Positions 1-10,345 of a stretch of DNA of 64,000 bases are shown here, piece after piece. Made by a program: the position numbers and the translations under genes. The notes below the pieces were generated by a model that saw only the letters and a program-made list of their open reading frames with translations, had not been told where the DNA came from and searched no databases. Positions within the stretch are counted from its first letter, which is position 1. Each line of letters starts with the position of its first letter. The DNA comes from Streptomyces lienomycini (GTDB lineage: Bacteria > Actinomycetota > Actinomycetes > Streptomycetales > Streptomycetaceae). Location of the stretch: positions 5,403,501 through 5,467,500 of the forward strand of contig NZ_CP116257.1 in assembly GCF_027947595.1 (NCBI RefSeq), written 5' to 3'.

Positions 1-428
1 TGGCCTACCTCGACTTCGCCGGTTCCAACGCGGAGACCATCGCCCACCTGCGGGAGAACGGCCGCATCACCCTGATGTGGTGCGCCTTCCAGGGCCCGCC
101 GAACATCGTCCGGGTGCACGGCCGCGGCGAGCCGGTCTTCCGCGACGACCCCCGCTTCCCGGAACTGCTCACCCACTTCCCGGACATCGACCCCACCGCG
201 CACGGACTGCGCGCGGTCATCGTCGTGTCCGCCGAACTCATCCGCGACACCTGCGGCTACGCCGTCCCCTTCATGGCGTACGAGAGCGACCGGGACCTGC
301 ACGGCAAGCGGTTCGCCCGCGAGGACGACGCCTCGCTCAGCGCGTACTTCACCAAGAAGGAGTACATCGCGTCGAGCATCGACGGCCTCCCCGGGCTGCC
401 GTTGCCGCTGCCTCCCTCTACCGTCTGA
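1..428 (+). CDS. Pyridoxamine 5'-phosphate oxidase family protein (5' end missing)
   Basis: The frame is open from base 3, so the true start lies upstream of the window. About 141 residues are visible. The segments AYLDFAGSNAETIAHL, GRITLMWCAF and PPNIVRVHGRG fit the split-barrel flavin/F420-binding fold of the pyridoxamine 5'-phosphate oxidase family: the strand that lists 'rgR(I/V)t(L/M)m' followed by 'R(V/L)hG'. Streptomyces members of this class are usually small FMN- or F420-dependent oxidoreductases or haem-binding relatives, and the substrate cannot be read from the sequence. The stop is 3 bases before the next start, so the two genes are probably cotranscribed. No signal peptide can be judged. 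Confidence 0.75.
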   Translation, partial: AYLDFAGSNAETIAHLRENGRITLMWCAFQGPPNIVRVHGRGEPVFRDDPRFPELLTHFPDIDPTAHGLRAVIVVSAELIRDTCGYAVPFMAYESDRDLHGKRFAREDDASLSAYFTKKEYIASSIDGLPGLPLPLPPSTV

Positions 429-431
429 GCC

Positions 432-1157
432 ATGCGCCCCGGTGTCCTCGTCGCCGTCCTCGTCTCCGCCTCCCTCCTCGCCCTCGGCGCCGCCCCCGCC
501 GGCGGGACCGCTCCCCGGCCGCTGCCCGACCGGATGGCGGACACCGGCGGCGGCGCGCAGCTGATCACCGCGGTCGCGCCGGACACGGACGCCACGACGG
601 GCACCGTCACCTGGTGGGACCGCGAGGGAGGGAGCGGGGGCGGGGGCCGCTGGGTGGCGGCCGGTTCGGCACCCGCCCGCTTCGGGTCGGGCGGGCTGGC
701 CGACGGGCCGACCCGCGTGCAGGGCACGAACACCACCCCGACCGGGCTCTACGACCTGCCGTACGCCTTCGGCACCGAGGCGGCGCCGCGCGGCACGGCC
801 TACCGGTACCGCCCGGTCCGCCAGGACTCCTGGTGGTGCCAGGACAACGGCTCCCGCTCCTACAACCGCTGGACCGAGCCGCGCCCCGCCGACTGCCGGG
901 CCACCGAGGCCGAGCGCCTGATCACCTACCCCACGCAGTACGCGCACGCCCTGGTCGTCGGCTTCAACTACGACCGTCCGGTGCGCGGCCGCGGCGCGGG
1001 CATCTTCCTGCACGTCGACGGGCGCGGGGCGACGGCGGGCTGCGTGTCGGTGCCCGAGGACGCCATGCGGCGGATCCTCACCTGGGCGAGCCCGGCGGCC
1101 CGGCCGCACATCGCGATCGGCACCTCGGGCGGGGCGACGGCGGTCACCCGCTACTGA
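432..1157 (+). CDS. Secreted L,D-transpeptidase (YkuD-like) family protein
   Basis: The protein has 241 residues. It starts with a Sec-type signal peptide (MRPGVLVAVLVSASLLALGAAPAGG, about residues 1-25), so it acts outside the membrane. Near residues 195-210 the segment FLHVDGRGATAGCVSVP matches the YkuD active-site pattern: a histidine, then G-C-V with the nucleophilic cysteine. Family knowledge: these enzymes make or trim 3-3 crosslinks in peptidoglycan or attach proteins to it. Two extra cysteines lie in the WWCQDNGS and PADCRA region and could form a disulfide. A GC-rich hairpin follows the stop at once, so this probably ends the transcript. Exact enzyme activity is inferred. Confidence 0.72.
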   Translation: MRPGVLVAVLVSASLLALGAAPAGGTAPRPLPDRMADTGGGAQLITAVAPDTDATTGTVTWWDREGGSGGGGRWVAAGSAPARFGSGGLADGPTRVQGTNTTPTGLYDLPYAFGTEAAPRGTAYRYRPVRQDSWWCQDNGSRSYNRWTEPRPADCRATEAERLITYPTQYAHALVVGFNYDRPVRGRGAGIFLHVDGRGATAGCVSVPEDAMRRILTWASPAARPHIAIGTSGGATAVTRY

Positions 1158-1159
1158 AC

Positions 1160-1189
1160 GGCGCCCGCCCGGTGCCGGTCCCGGGCGCC
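1160..1189 (+). terminator. Hairpin after the L,D-transpeptidase gene
   Basis: GGCGCCCG at 1160-1167 pairs perfectly with CGGGCGCC at 1182-1189 across a 14-base loop, beginning 2 bases after the stop codon. There is no T tract, as is usual for Streptomyces terminators. Confidence 0.5.
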
Positions 1190-1266
1190 TGTACCGGCCC
1201 GGGCTGAACACTCGCCCGGCGCGGCGCGTATCTGTGGGCCAAGGGTCAAGTCCCCACGGAGGAACC

Positions 1267-2649
1267 GTGACCACCACGCTCGCCGGCGGCCGTGCCGCCC
1301 GTCGTCAGACGATGCGGCGCATCCGTCCGCGCCGCTCCCCCGCCGTCCCCCTGCTGCTCGCCGTGTGGGCGGGCGCGGCGGGCGTGTTGTGGCTGTGGTG
1401 GCGCAACACGCCCGCCATCTCCGACGACACCGGCAGGATCCTCGGCGCGGGCCGGATCACCGGTCTGCTCGCCGGGTACCTGACGGCGCTGGTCGTGCTC
1501 CAGATGGCCCGGGTGCCGGCGCTGGAGCGGCGCGTGGGGTCCGACCGGGTCGCCCGCTGGCACGCCATGACCGGCCGCTACACCCTCTGCCTGGTCCTCG
1601 CCCACGTCTTCCTGATCATGTGGGGTTACGCGGCACAGGCCGGCCGGGGCCTCGGCGACGTCGTCGCGCAGACCGTCGACTCCGTGAACCGGCTGCCCGA
1701 CATGGGCAAGGCGGCCGTCGGCACCGGCCTGCTGGTCGTCATCGGGCTCCTGTCCGTCGGCCCCGTCCGCCGCCGCATCCCCTACGACGCCTGGTACCAC
1801 GTGCACCTGCTCACCTACGCGGCGGTGTTCCTGACCTTCTGGCACCAGTTGACCACCGGCAACGAGTTCGCCGTCGAACCGGTCGCCGGGACCGTCTGGT
1901 ACGCCCTGTACGGATCGGTGACCGCGCTCGTGCTCTGGTACCGGGTCCTGACCCCGCTCCGGCTCAACCTGCGCCACCGGATGCGGGTCGAAGCGGTGAT
2001 CGAGGAGACGCCCGGGATCGTGTCGGTGCTGGTCGGCGGGCGCCGGCTGCACCGGCTGGGCGCGGAGGCGGGCCAGTTCTTCCGCTGGCGGTTCCTCGCG
2101 CCCGGGATGCGGTTCAGCTCGCACCCGTACTCGCTGTCGGCGGCGCCGCGCCCGGACATGCTGCGGATCACCGTGAAGGCGATCGGCGACCACAGCGCCC
2201 GGCTGCGCGAGCTGACGCCGGGCACCCGGGTGTGGGCGGAGGGCCCGTACGGCGCCCTCACCGCGCAGCGCCGCAGCCGCGGCAAGGTGCTGCTGGTGGC
2301 GGGCGGGGTGGGGATCACGCCGATGCGGGCGCTGTTCGAGACGCTGCCCGGCGCGTCCGGCGACATCACGCTCCTCTACCGGGCCAACAGCACCCAGGAC
2401 CTGGCGCTCTGGGACGAGCTGGCCGGTATCGCCGAGGAGCGCGGGGCGCGGCTGATGTACGCGGTCAACAGCCCGGACGGGGAGCGCCCGGACATCTCCG
2501 CGCAGACGCTGGCCCGGAAGATCCCGGACGTCGAGCGTCACGACGTCTTCCTGTGCGGTCCGCCCGGCTTCGCCCAGTCGGTGTACGAGGCACTGCGCGG
2601 CGCGGGGGTCCCCGCTCGCCGTATCCACCACGAGTCGTTCGCGATGTGA
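1267..2649 (+). CDS. Ferric-reductase-like transmembrane flavoprotein oxidoreductase
   Basis: The start is GTG 1267, chosen because GGAGG lies 5 bases upstream; an in-frame GTG at 1234 has no such site. About 460 residues. The first half holds about six membrane helices with haem-ligand-type histidines (RWHAMTGRY...LAH near 100-120; WYHVHLL...WHQL near 175-195). This is followed by a flavodoxin-reductase module: FAD-binding HPYSLSAAP near 290, NAD(P)-binding VAGGVGITPM near 345, and the C-terminal CGPPGF signature. It should move electrons from NAD(P)H through FAD and haem across the membrane. It is followed by an FMN-binding carrier and the enzyme that flavinylates it, so the likely acceptor is that carrier rather than iron. 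Membrane protein; physiological acceptor inferred. Confidence 0.85.
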   Translation: MTTTLAGGRAARRQTMRRIRPRRSPAVPLLLAVWAGAAGVLWLWWRNTPAISDDTGRILGAGRITGLLAGYLTALVVLQMARVPALERRVGSDRVARWHAMTGRYTLCLVLAHVFLIMWGYAAQAGRGLGDVVAQTVDSVNRLPDMGKAAVGTGLLVVIGLLSVGPVRRRIPYDAWYHVHLLTYAAVFLTFWHQLTTGNEFAVEPVAGTVWYALYGSVTALVLWYRVLTPLRLNLRHRMRVEAVIEETPGIVSVLVGGRRLHRLGAEAGQFFRWRFLAPGMRFSSHPYSLSAAPRPDMLRITVKAIGDHSARLRELTPGTRVWAEGPYGALTAQRRSRGKVLLVAGGVGITPMRALFETLPGASGDITLLYRANSTQDLALWDELAGIAEERGARLMYAVNSPDGERPDISAQTLARKIPDVERHDVFLCGPPGFAQSVYEALRGAGVPARRIHHESFAM

Positions 2650-2675
2650 GCGACGGACATCGGGAGTCCAGGCAG

Positions 2676-3122
2676 ATGAGGAAGAGCCACTCCGTTCGGC
2701 GTGCCGTGCTCGCCGGGGCCGCGACCGTGTCCGGGATCGTGCTGCTGCTGTCGCTGAAACCGGCGTCCGACCCGGGCTCCGCCTCGGCGGCGGGCGGCGC
2801 GGCCCCGCCCGTGGCGGCACAGTCGCCGCAGGGCGGCCGGGAAGCCAGGACGGGCACGGTCACGGGTGACGCCGCGCAGACCCAGTATGGGACCGTGCAG
2901 GTCAGGCTCACGGTGAGCGGCGGGAAGATCACCAAGGCCGAGGCCGTGCGGGCGCCCGAGGGCGGGCAGAGCGACCGGATCACCGCGGACGCCGTGCCCC
3001 GGCTCAACCGGGCCGCCGTCACCGCGGGCAGCGCCGACATCGACGCCGTGTCCGGCGCCACCTACACCAGCGCCGGATACAAGCAGTCCCTCCAGTCGGC
3101 GCTGGACCGGGCCGGTGGCTGA
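2676..3122 (+). CDS. Membrane-anchored or Tat-exported FMN-binding domain protein
   Basis: The protein has 148 residues. ATG 2676 has GGGAG about 10 bases upstream. The N-terminus SVRRAVLAGAATVSGIVLLLSL (about 6-27) contains a twin arginine followed by a hydrophobic stretch, so it may be a Tat signal or a membrane anchor. After a low-complexity Ala/Gly/Pro linker, residues 65-148 form an FMN_bind domain with the motif DAVSGATYTSAGY; the threonine of SGATYT is the known type of site for phosphoester-linked FMN. It should act as a covalently flavinylated one-domain electron carrier. Its stop overlaps the ApbE start by 8 bases, which supports translational coupling with the enzyme that loads it. 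Confidence 0.82.
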   Translation: MRKSHSVRRAVLAGAATVSGIVLLLSLKPASDPGSASAAGGAAPPVAAQSPQGGREARTGTVTGDAAQTQYGTVQVRLTVSGGKITKAEAVRAPEGGQSDRITADAVPRLNRAAVTAGSADIDAVSGATYTSAGYKQSLQSALDRAGG

Positions 3123-3915
3123 CGCCGCGACCGGGCCCGCCGGGGCTCCCGTCGCGGTACGTCGGGTGGAGGAGGCGATGGGGACCGTCTTCTCCTTCGA
3201 CGTCCGCGGCGGGGAACCCCCGGCCGTACGGGAGGCACTGGACGAGGCGGTCGCCGGGCTGCACCGGGCCGACGAGGTGTTCAGCACGTACCGGGAGGAC
3301 AGCGAGGTCTCCCGGCTGGCGCGCGGGGAACTGACCGTCGCCGCCTGCGCGCCCGAGGTCGCCGAGGTGCTGGAGCTGGCGGCCGAGGCGGAGCGGGTGA
3401 GCGAGGGCTGGTTCAGTACCCGGTACGAGGGCCGGCTGGACCCGACCGGGATCGTCAAGGGGTGGGCCGTGGAGCGCGCCGCACGGCGGATCGCGGCGGC
3501 GGGTGCGAGGGGCGTCAGCGTCAACGGCGGCGGAGACGTCCAGTTGCTCGGCGCTCCGGGGACGCGGCGGCCGTGGCGGGTGGGGGTGTCGGATCCGCTG
3601 CGTCCTGGCGGGCTCGCGGCGGTCGTCTCGGCGGCGGGCGCGGCGGAGCTGGCCGTGGCGACGTCCGGCTCCGCCGAGCGCGGCGCCCATGTCGTCGACC
3701 CGCGCACCGGCCGCTCGGCGGTGACCGACCTGGTGTCCGTGACGGTGGTGGCGCCCCGGCTGACGTGGGCGGACTGCTGGGCGACGGCGGCGTTCGCGAG
3801 GGGTTCGCGGGAGGGGCTGCGGTGGCTGGAGTCGCTGCCCGGCGTCGAGGGGCTGCTGATCACGGCCGGGGACGAGGTGCGGTGCACGGGAGGGCTGGCG
3901 GCTCGTCTGGGCTGA
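3115..3915 (+). CDS. apbE: FAD:protein FMN transferase (ApbE family)
   Basis: The protein has 266 residues and starts at GTG 3115 inside the end of the FMN-binding gene. ApbE enzymes cleave FAD and attach FMN to a Thr/Ser in a (S/T)GAT-type motif. Visible family motifs are AMGTVFSFD at about 20, FSTYREDSEVSRL near 60, LDPTGIVKGWA near 110, VNGGGDV near 135, and ATSGSAERG with HVVDPRTGR near 180-200. There is no signal peptide or lipobox, so the enzyme looks cytoplasmic, unlike the exported ApbE lipoproteins of Gram-negatives. Its substrate is very likely the preceding gene product. This is the last gene of the three-gene module; a repeat-rich region follows. Confidence 0.88.
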   Translation: MADAATGPAGAPVAVRRVEEAMGTVFSFDVRGGEPPAVREALDEAVAGLHRADEVFSTYREDSEVSRLARGELTVAACAPEVAEVLELAAEAERVSEGWFSTRYEGRLDPTGIVKGWAVERAARRIAAAGARGVSVNGGGDVQLLGAPGTRRPWRVGVSDPLRPGGLAAVVSAAGAAELAVATSGSAERGAHVVDPRTGRSAVTDLVSVTVVAPRLTWADCWATAAFARGSREGLRWLESLPGVEGLLITAGDEVRCTGGLAARLG

Positions 3916-4028
3916 GGCACCGGCGTGGCATCCCGCGCTCGCGGGGTGCCGCCTGCGCCCACCCGCGCCGCCTGGGGGTCCCTCCCAGGCCGTTCAGGCA
4001 CTGGGGGAGGCACGAATGCCCGCAGGTT

Positions 4029-4131
4029 GCGGGGGGACCTTGTGGCCGGCCTCGCCGCAACGCCCTCAGGGGCGCAGGGAGCGGGGGACCTTGTGGCCGA
4101 CCTCGCCGCAGCGCCCTCAGGGGCGCGGGGA
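4029..4131. repeat. Tandem duplication of a ~51-base unit
   Basis: Unit 1 (4029-4080) and unit 2 (4081-4131) share GGGGGACCTTGTGGCC, then CCTCGCCGCA, then CGCCCTCAGGGGCGC, differing at only a few positions and one G. Each unit contains a CGCCC-TCA-GGGGCG hairpin. Unit 2 runs directly into the interspersed repeat copy at 4111-4160, so the satellite seems to have arisen by duplicating the edge of that element. Confidence 0.85.
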
Positions 4132-4160
4132 ACTGCGCGACCAGCCACCGCCTACCCGCG
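4111..4160 (-). repeat. Interspersed repeat copy A, 3' of argR
   Basis: The core GGGGCGCGGGGAACTGCGCG begins at 4120, and ACCCGC begins exactly 34 bases after the core start. The same core and the same 34-base offset occur at 18310 and 24311. A GCGCCC-TCA-GGGGCGC hairpin overlaps the left edge. It lies about 30 bases beyond the argR stop and is given on the minus strand because all three copies follow minus-strand genes in this orientation. Confidence 0.9.
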
Positions 4161-4190
4161 GTCGACGGACACGGGAAGCCGCCGCGGCGC

Positions 4191-4730
4191 TCAGCCCCCG
4201 TTCTGGGCCAACCGCAGCAGATGATCCGCCAGCGCCTGCCCACCCGCAGGCTCCCTGCTGATCAGCATCAACGTGTCGTCACCCGCGATCGTCCCCAGGA
4301 TGTCGTGCAGCTCCGCCTGGTCGATCGCCGACGCGAGGAACTGCGCCGCCCCCGGAGGGGTCCGCAGGACCACGAGGTTCGCGGACGCCTCCGCGGAGAT
4401 CAGCAGCTCCGCGGAGAGCCGCCGCATCCGCTCCTCCTTGGCCGACTCCCCGAGCGGGGCCCGCGGGGTGCGGAAGCCGCCCTCGCTGGGCACCGCGTAG
4501 ATGAGGTCGCCGTCGGTGTTGCGGATCTTGACCGCGTTCAGCTCGTCCAGGTCCCGGGAGAGCGTCGCCTGGGTGACGGTGAGCCCGTCGTCGGCGAGCA
4601 GCTTCGCCAGCTGGCTCTGCGAGCGCACCGCCTGCCGGTTGAGGATGTCCACGATCCGGCGGTGGCGTGCGGTGCGGGTCTGCGGCAGGGCGGGCCCCGC
4701 CGTCTGCTCGTGCTCCTGCGCGTGGCTCAT
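4191..4730 (-). CDS. argR: Arginine repressor ArgR
   Basis: The protein has 179 residues, starting at ATG 4730 ([11 protein letters not shown]...). GGAGA, inside the end of argD, serves as its ribosome site. ArgR is a hexameric winged-helix repressor whose DNA binding depends on arginine. Visible are the N-terminal helix-turn-helix [20 protein letters not shown] with [13 protein letters not shown] near 20-65, and the C-terminal oligomerisation and arginine-binding domain ending in [12 protein letters not shown], where the aspartates contact arginine. It is the last gene of argCJBDR, 7 bases after argD, so it should repress its own operon through the site before argC. Normal length for the family. 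Confidence 0.97.
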   Translation of the reverse strand: MSHAQEHEQTAGPALPQTRTARHRRIVDILNRQAVRSQSQLAKLLADDGLTVTQATLSRDLDELNAVKIRNTDGDLIYAVPSEGGFRTPRAPLGESAKEERMRRLSAELLISAEASANLVVLRTPPGAAQFLASAIDQAELHDILGTIAGDDTLMLISREPAGGQALADHLLRLAQNGG

Positions 4731-4737
4731 CGTCGTC

Positions 4738-5946
4738 TCATTCTCCGGATCGTCCGTCCCCGTGGGCCGTCTCGGCGGCCTGGTCAAGGATGCCGGGCAG
4801 CGCCCCGAGGAACGCCTCCACCACGTCGTCGCCGAGGTTCAGCGCGGGCATCAGCCGTACGACATCGGGCGCGGGCGCGTTCACCAGGATTCCGGCGTCC
4901 TGAGCCGCCTGCTGCACCCGGGCGGCGAGCGGCTCGGTGAGCACGATACCCAGGAGCAGTCCCGCCCCCCGGACGTGGGCGACCAGCGGGTGGCCGAGGC
5001 TCTCGATTCCGCCGCGCAGCGTCTCGCTCTGCCGCTTGACGTGGTCCAGCAGCCCCTCGTCCGCGATGGTGTCGAGGACGGCGAGTCCGGCGGCGCAGGC
5101 GACCGGGTTGCCGCCGAAGGTGGTGCCGTGGTGGCCGGGCTGGAGCAGGTCGGCGGCGCGGCCGAAGGCGATGGTCGCACCGAGGGGCAGTCCGCCGCCG
5201 AGGCCCTTGGCGAGGGTGACGACGTCGGGCAGGACACCTTCGTGGGCCTGGTACTCGAACCAGTGCCCGGTCCGGCCGACGCCGGTCTGCACCTCGTCCA
5301 GGACGAGCAGCGCACCGGTGGCGGCGGTGATGGCGCGGGCGGCCTTCAGGTAGCCGGGGGGCGGGACGACGACGCCGTTCTCCCCCTGGATCGGCTCGAT
5401 GATCACCAGCGCCGTCTCCTCGGTTACCGCGGCGGCGAGCGCCTGCGGGTCGCCGTAGGGCACGTGCGTGACGTCGCCGGGCAGCGGCAGGAACGGTTCC
5501 TGCTTGCCGGGCTGGCCGGTCAGCGCCAGGGCGCCCATGGTGCGGCCGTGGAAGCCGCCGCGGGTGGCGACCATGTGCGGCCGGCCGGTCAGTCGGCCGA
5601 TCTTGAAGGCGCCCTCGTTGGCCTCGGCGCCGGAGTTGCAGAAGTAGACCTTGCCGTCGCGGCCGAAGTGCTGGAGCAGCCGTTCGGCGAGGGCGACGGG
5701 CGGCTCGGCGATGAAGAGGTTGGAGACGTGGCCGAGGGAGGCGATCTGCCGGCTCACCGCCTCGACCACGGCCGGGTGGGCGTGGCCGAGCGCGTTGACC
5801 GCGATGCCGCCGACGAAGTCCAGGTACTCGTTGCCGTCGGCGTCCCAGAGGCGGGCGCCCTCGCCGCGCACCAGGGGCAGGCGCGGGGTGCCGTAGTTGT
5901 TCATGAGCGTGCCCTGCCACCGCTCGGTCAGCTCTTCGTTGCTCAC
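4738..5946 (-). CDS. argD: Acetylornithine aminotransferase
   Basis: The protein has 402 residues. It is a PLP-dependent class III aminotransferase that converts N-acetylglutamate semialdehyde and glutamate to N2-acetylornithine and 2-oxoglutarate. The Schiff-base lysine is K247 in TLAKGLGGG. The PLP-phosphate region [12 protein letters not shown] near 104 and the [14 protein letters not shown] block near 214-226 are intact. The start is GTG 5946, and the argB stop overlaps it by four bases (GTGA), which implies coupled translation. Cytoplasmic. The C-terminus is short and polar. Nothing is missing relative to the family. Confidence 0.97.
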   Translation of the reverse strand: MSNEELTERWQGTLMNNYGTPRLPLVRGEGARLWDADGNEYLDFVGGIAVNALGHAHPAVVEAVSRQIASLGHVSNLFIAEPPVALAERLLQHFGRDGKVYFCNSGAEANEGAFKIGRLTGRPHMVATRGGFHGRTMGALALTGQPGKQEPFLPLPGDVTHVPYGDPQALAAAVTEETALVIIEPIQGENGVVVPPPGYLKAARAITAATGALLVLDEVQTGVGRTGHWFEYQAHEGVLPDVVTLAKGLGGGLPLGATIAFGRAADLLQPGHHGTTFGGNPVACAAGLAVLDTIADEGLLDHVKRQSETLRGGIESLGHPLVAHVRGAGLLLGIVLTEPLAARVQQAAQDAGILVNAPAPDVVRLMPALNLGDDVVEAFLGALPGILDQAAETAHGDGRSGE

Positions 5947-6847
5947 GACTCCCCCTGTTCGTCCGGCACGACCATCGTGCCGATGCCCTCGTCCGTGAAG
6001 ATCTCCAGCAGGATCGAGTGCTGGACCCGGCCGTCGATGACGCGTGCGGTGGTGACGCCGCCCCGCACCGCGTGCAGGCAGCCCTCCATCTTCGGCACCA
6101 TCCCGCTGGAGAGGTCGGGCAGCAGTTTCTCCAGCTCGGAGGCGGTGAGGCGGCTGATCACCTCGTCGGAGCGCGGCCAGTCCTCGTAGAGGCCCTCGAC
6201 GTCGGTGAGGACCATGAGAGTCTCGGCGCCGAGCGCAGCAGCGAGTGCCGCAGCCGCCGTATCAGCATTGACGTTGTAGACATGGTGATCGTCCTGGGAG
6301 CGGGCGATGGACGAGACGACCGGGATGCGGCCGTCGGCCAGCAGTGCCTCGATGGCGCCGGTGTCGATCTCGGTGATCTCGCCGACCCGGCCGATGTCGA
6401 CGCGTTCGCCGTCGATCTCGGGCTGGTGCTTGGTGGCGGTGAGGGTGTGCGCGTCCTCGCCGGTGAGGCCGACGGCGAGCGGTCCGTGCTGGTTGAGCAG
6501 CCCGACCAGCTCGCGCTGCACCTGCCCGGCGAGCACCATCCGTACGACGTCCATGGCGTCCTCGGTGGTGACGCGCAGGCCGGCCTTGAACTCGCTGACG
6601 ATGCCGTGCTTGTCGAGGGCGGCGCTGATCTGCGGGCCGCCGCCGTGCACGACGACGGGCTTGAGACCGGCGTGGCGCAGGAAGACGACGTCCTGGGCGA
6701 AGGCGGCCTTGAGGTCCTCGTCGATCATGGCGTTGCCGCCGAACTTGATGACGACGGTCTTGCCGTGGTGCCGGGTCAGCCAGGGCAGCGCCTCGATGAG
6801 GATCTGGGCCTTGGGGAGCGCGGTGTGCTTCCGCGTGGGTCCGTTGC

Positions 6848-6851
<4 letters not shown>
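5943..6851 (-). CDS. argB: Acetylglutamate kinase
   Basis: The protein has 302 residues, starting at ATG 6851. It phosphorylates N-acetylglutamate with ATP, the controlled second step of arginine synthesis. Amino-acid kinase motifs are clear: [12 protein letters not shown] near residue 36, VVHGGGPQI near 80, and [14 protein letters not shown] with [11 protein letters not shown] near 190-220. The long N-terminal helix ([18 protein letters not shown]) is typical of the hexameric, arginine-feedback-inhibited enzymes. Its start overlaps the argJ stop by four bases (ATGA). The reading frame is also open far upstream, but that stretch is the out-of-frame shadow of argJ. Confidence 0.97.
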
Positions 6852-9079
<2,228 letters not shown>

Positions 9080-9121
9080 CGCGATGGATGCCGACCCGTC
9101 CCGCGCCGGACTGCGGCGCCC

Positions 9122-9646
9122 TCAGCCCTTGACGGCCTCCGCGATCCGCCGGGCGGCCTGGTCGGGGGTGAGGTGCGTGGTGTCCACGACCTCGGCCTCG
9201 GCGTGCAGCCAGGTGCGGGCCGCCTCGGCGTAGGGCTGGAGGTACTGGAGACGGAACGGCGAGTCCGGCCCGAGGACGGTGTCCCCCGCGATACGCCCGC
9301 GCAGGGTGTCCTGGTCGGCGTGGAGGACGAAGTGCCGCACGGGGATACCGTGGCCGGCGAGGCCCGCACCGATCTCGCGCCAGTACTCCTCGACCAGCAC
9401 CGTCATCGGCATCACCAGGGTGCCGCCGGTGTAGTCGAGCACCCGGCGGGCGGTCTCGACGACGAGCGGCCGCCACGGCGCCCAGTGCTGGAAGTTGTCC
9501 GTCTCGGGCAGCCCCGGACTGATGTCCATGAGCGTCTCGCCGACCTTCTCGGCGTCGAACACACGGGAGTCCGGAAGCAGCCGCCGCACGAGTGCGGCGG
9601 TCGTCGTCTTGCCCACCCCGTGGGTGCCGTTGAGCCATACGATCAT
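9122..9646 (-). CDS. Small P-loop NTP-binding protein (TmrB / nucleoside-kinase-like)
   Basis: The protein has 174 residues. The N-terminus MIVWLNGTHGVGKTTTAALV is a Walker A loop immediately at the start, as in TmrB-type tunicamycin-resistance proteins and shikimate or gluconate kinases. The segment VFDAEKVGETLMD provides a likely switch aspartate. The segment GTLVMPMTVL and the arginine-containing lid region near 120-135 (HADQDTLRGRIAGD) fit the nucleotide-kinase fold. The C-terminus VVDTTHLTPDQAARRIAEAV is a common ending for this group. Cytoplasmic. It stands alone between argC (the two are both on the minus strand, about 100 bases apart) and a plus-strand gene. The substrate is unknown; resistance to a drug is only one possibility. 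Confidence 0.7.
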   Translation of the reverse strand: MIVWLNGTHGVGKTTTAALVRRLLPDSRVFDAEKVGETLMDISPGLPETDNFQHWAPWRPLVVETARRVLDYTGGTLVMPMTVLVEEYWREIGAGLAGHGIPVRHFVLHADQDTLRGRIAGDTVLGPDSPFRLQYLQPYAEAARTWLHAEAEVVDTTHLTPDQAARRIAEAVKG

Positions 9647-9892
9647 GCCCCGCAGGCTAGCCCGGAAGGACGACGCCGCAGGCCGGCTTCGTCACTGGTC
9701 CGGGAACGTGCGTAGTGCCGGGCCACCGCTGCCCGTCCGCGGGAACGTCGCCGGGTTCGCCGGAGGTGGGTGAACCCGCCATTCGGGATGTCGGGCCTTG
9801 GTCGGTACGTCGAACGGCAAGATAGGGAGAGGACCAGACGCGTCGATGGGTCGCGCGGCAACCCGTGGGCCGGAGTGGGAAAGCGAGTGGAC

Positions 9893-10345
9893 ATGGGCGA
9901 GTGGTGGCCGGTGCACGACGTACTGGCGTACCTCGCGGGGCGCTGGCGCACCGAGCGGTCGGTGCGGGATCTGGCGAACGGCCTGGAGGGACGGTTCGCG
10001 GGGGTCACCGCGTTCGACGCGCTCGAGACCGGCGGGCTGATCAGCCGCGAGTCGGGCGCTTTCACCTGGCAGGGCGTGACCCGGCCCGCCGAGCGGACGC
10101 TGCGCTACGAACCGGGGAACGCGCCGGGCGCGGCGGACGTGCGCTTCGCCGACGGCCGCCCCTTCCACGGCCTGGACCTGACCTCGGGACACCACGTGGC
10201 CGACCACCCGTGCGCCGCCGACCTCTACCGCGGCGAGTTCACCGTCCGGGGCCCGGGCCGCTGGCGGACCGTGTGGCGGGTGGGCGGTCCGGCCAAGGAC
10301 CTGCTGCTCACAACGGATTACCTTCGCGAAACACCGGGTTCGTAG
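9893..10345 (+). CDS. DUF6314 family protein
   Basis: About 150 residues from ATG 9893, with GGGAAAG about 9 bases upstream; in-frame GTG codons at 9875 and 9887 and a far upstream ATG at 9770 are alternatives. The pattern VLAYLAGRWRTERSVRDL, then GAFTWQGVTRPAERTLRY, then a C-terminal GEFTVRGPGRWRTVWRVGGPAKDL...TDYLR is what I recall for DUF6314, a lipocalin-like small beta-barrel family of unknown function. No signal peptide with the chosen start. Its 3' end overlaps the convergent phosphatase-like gene by 38 bases. Confidence 0.7.
   Translation: MGEWWPVHDVLAYLAGRWRTERSVRDLANGLEGRFAGVTAFDALETGGLISRESGAFTWQGVTRPAERTLRYEPGNAPGAADVRFADGRPFHGLDLTSGHHVADHPCAADLYRGEFTVRGPGRWRTVWRVGGPAKDLLLTTDYLRETPGS

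Larger units (their letters stand above)
3916..4190. other. Convergent intergenic region filled with repeats
   Basis: No gene is supported here. The short open frames run through repeat units and lack ribosome sites. The region separates apbE (+) from argR (-) and holds the tandem repeat and interspersed repeat copy described separately, plus several GC hairpins of the type CGCCCTCAGGGGCG that could stop transcription from both sides. Confidence 0.7.

Noticed and set aside
3925..4224. 99-codon frame after apbE
   Set aside because: It runs through the tandem repeat and the interspersed repeat, lacks a ribosome site, and overlaps the end of argR.
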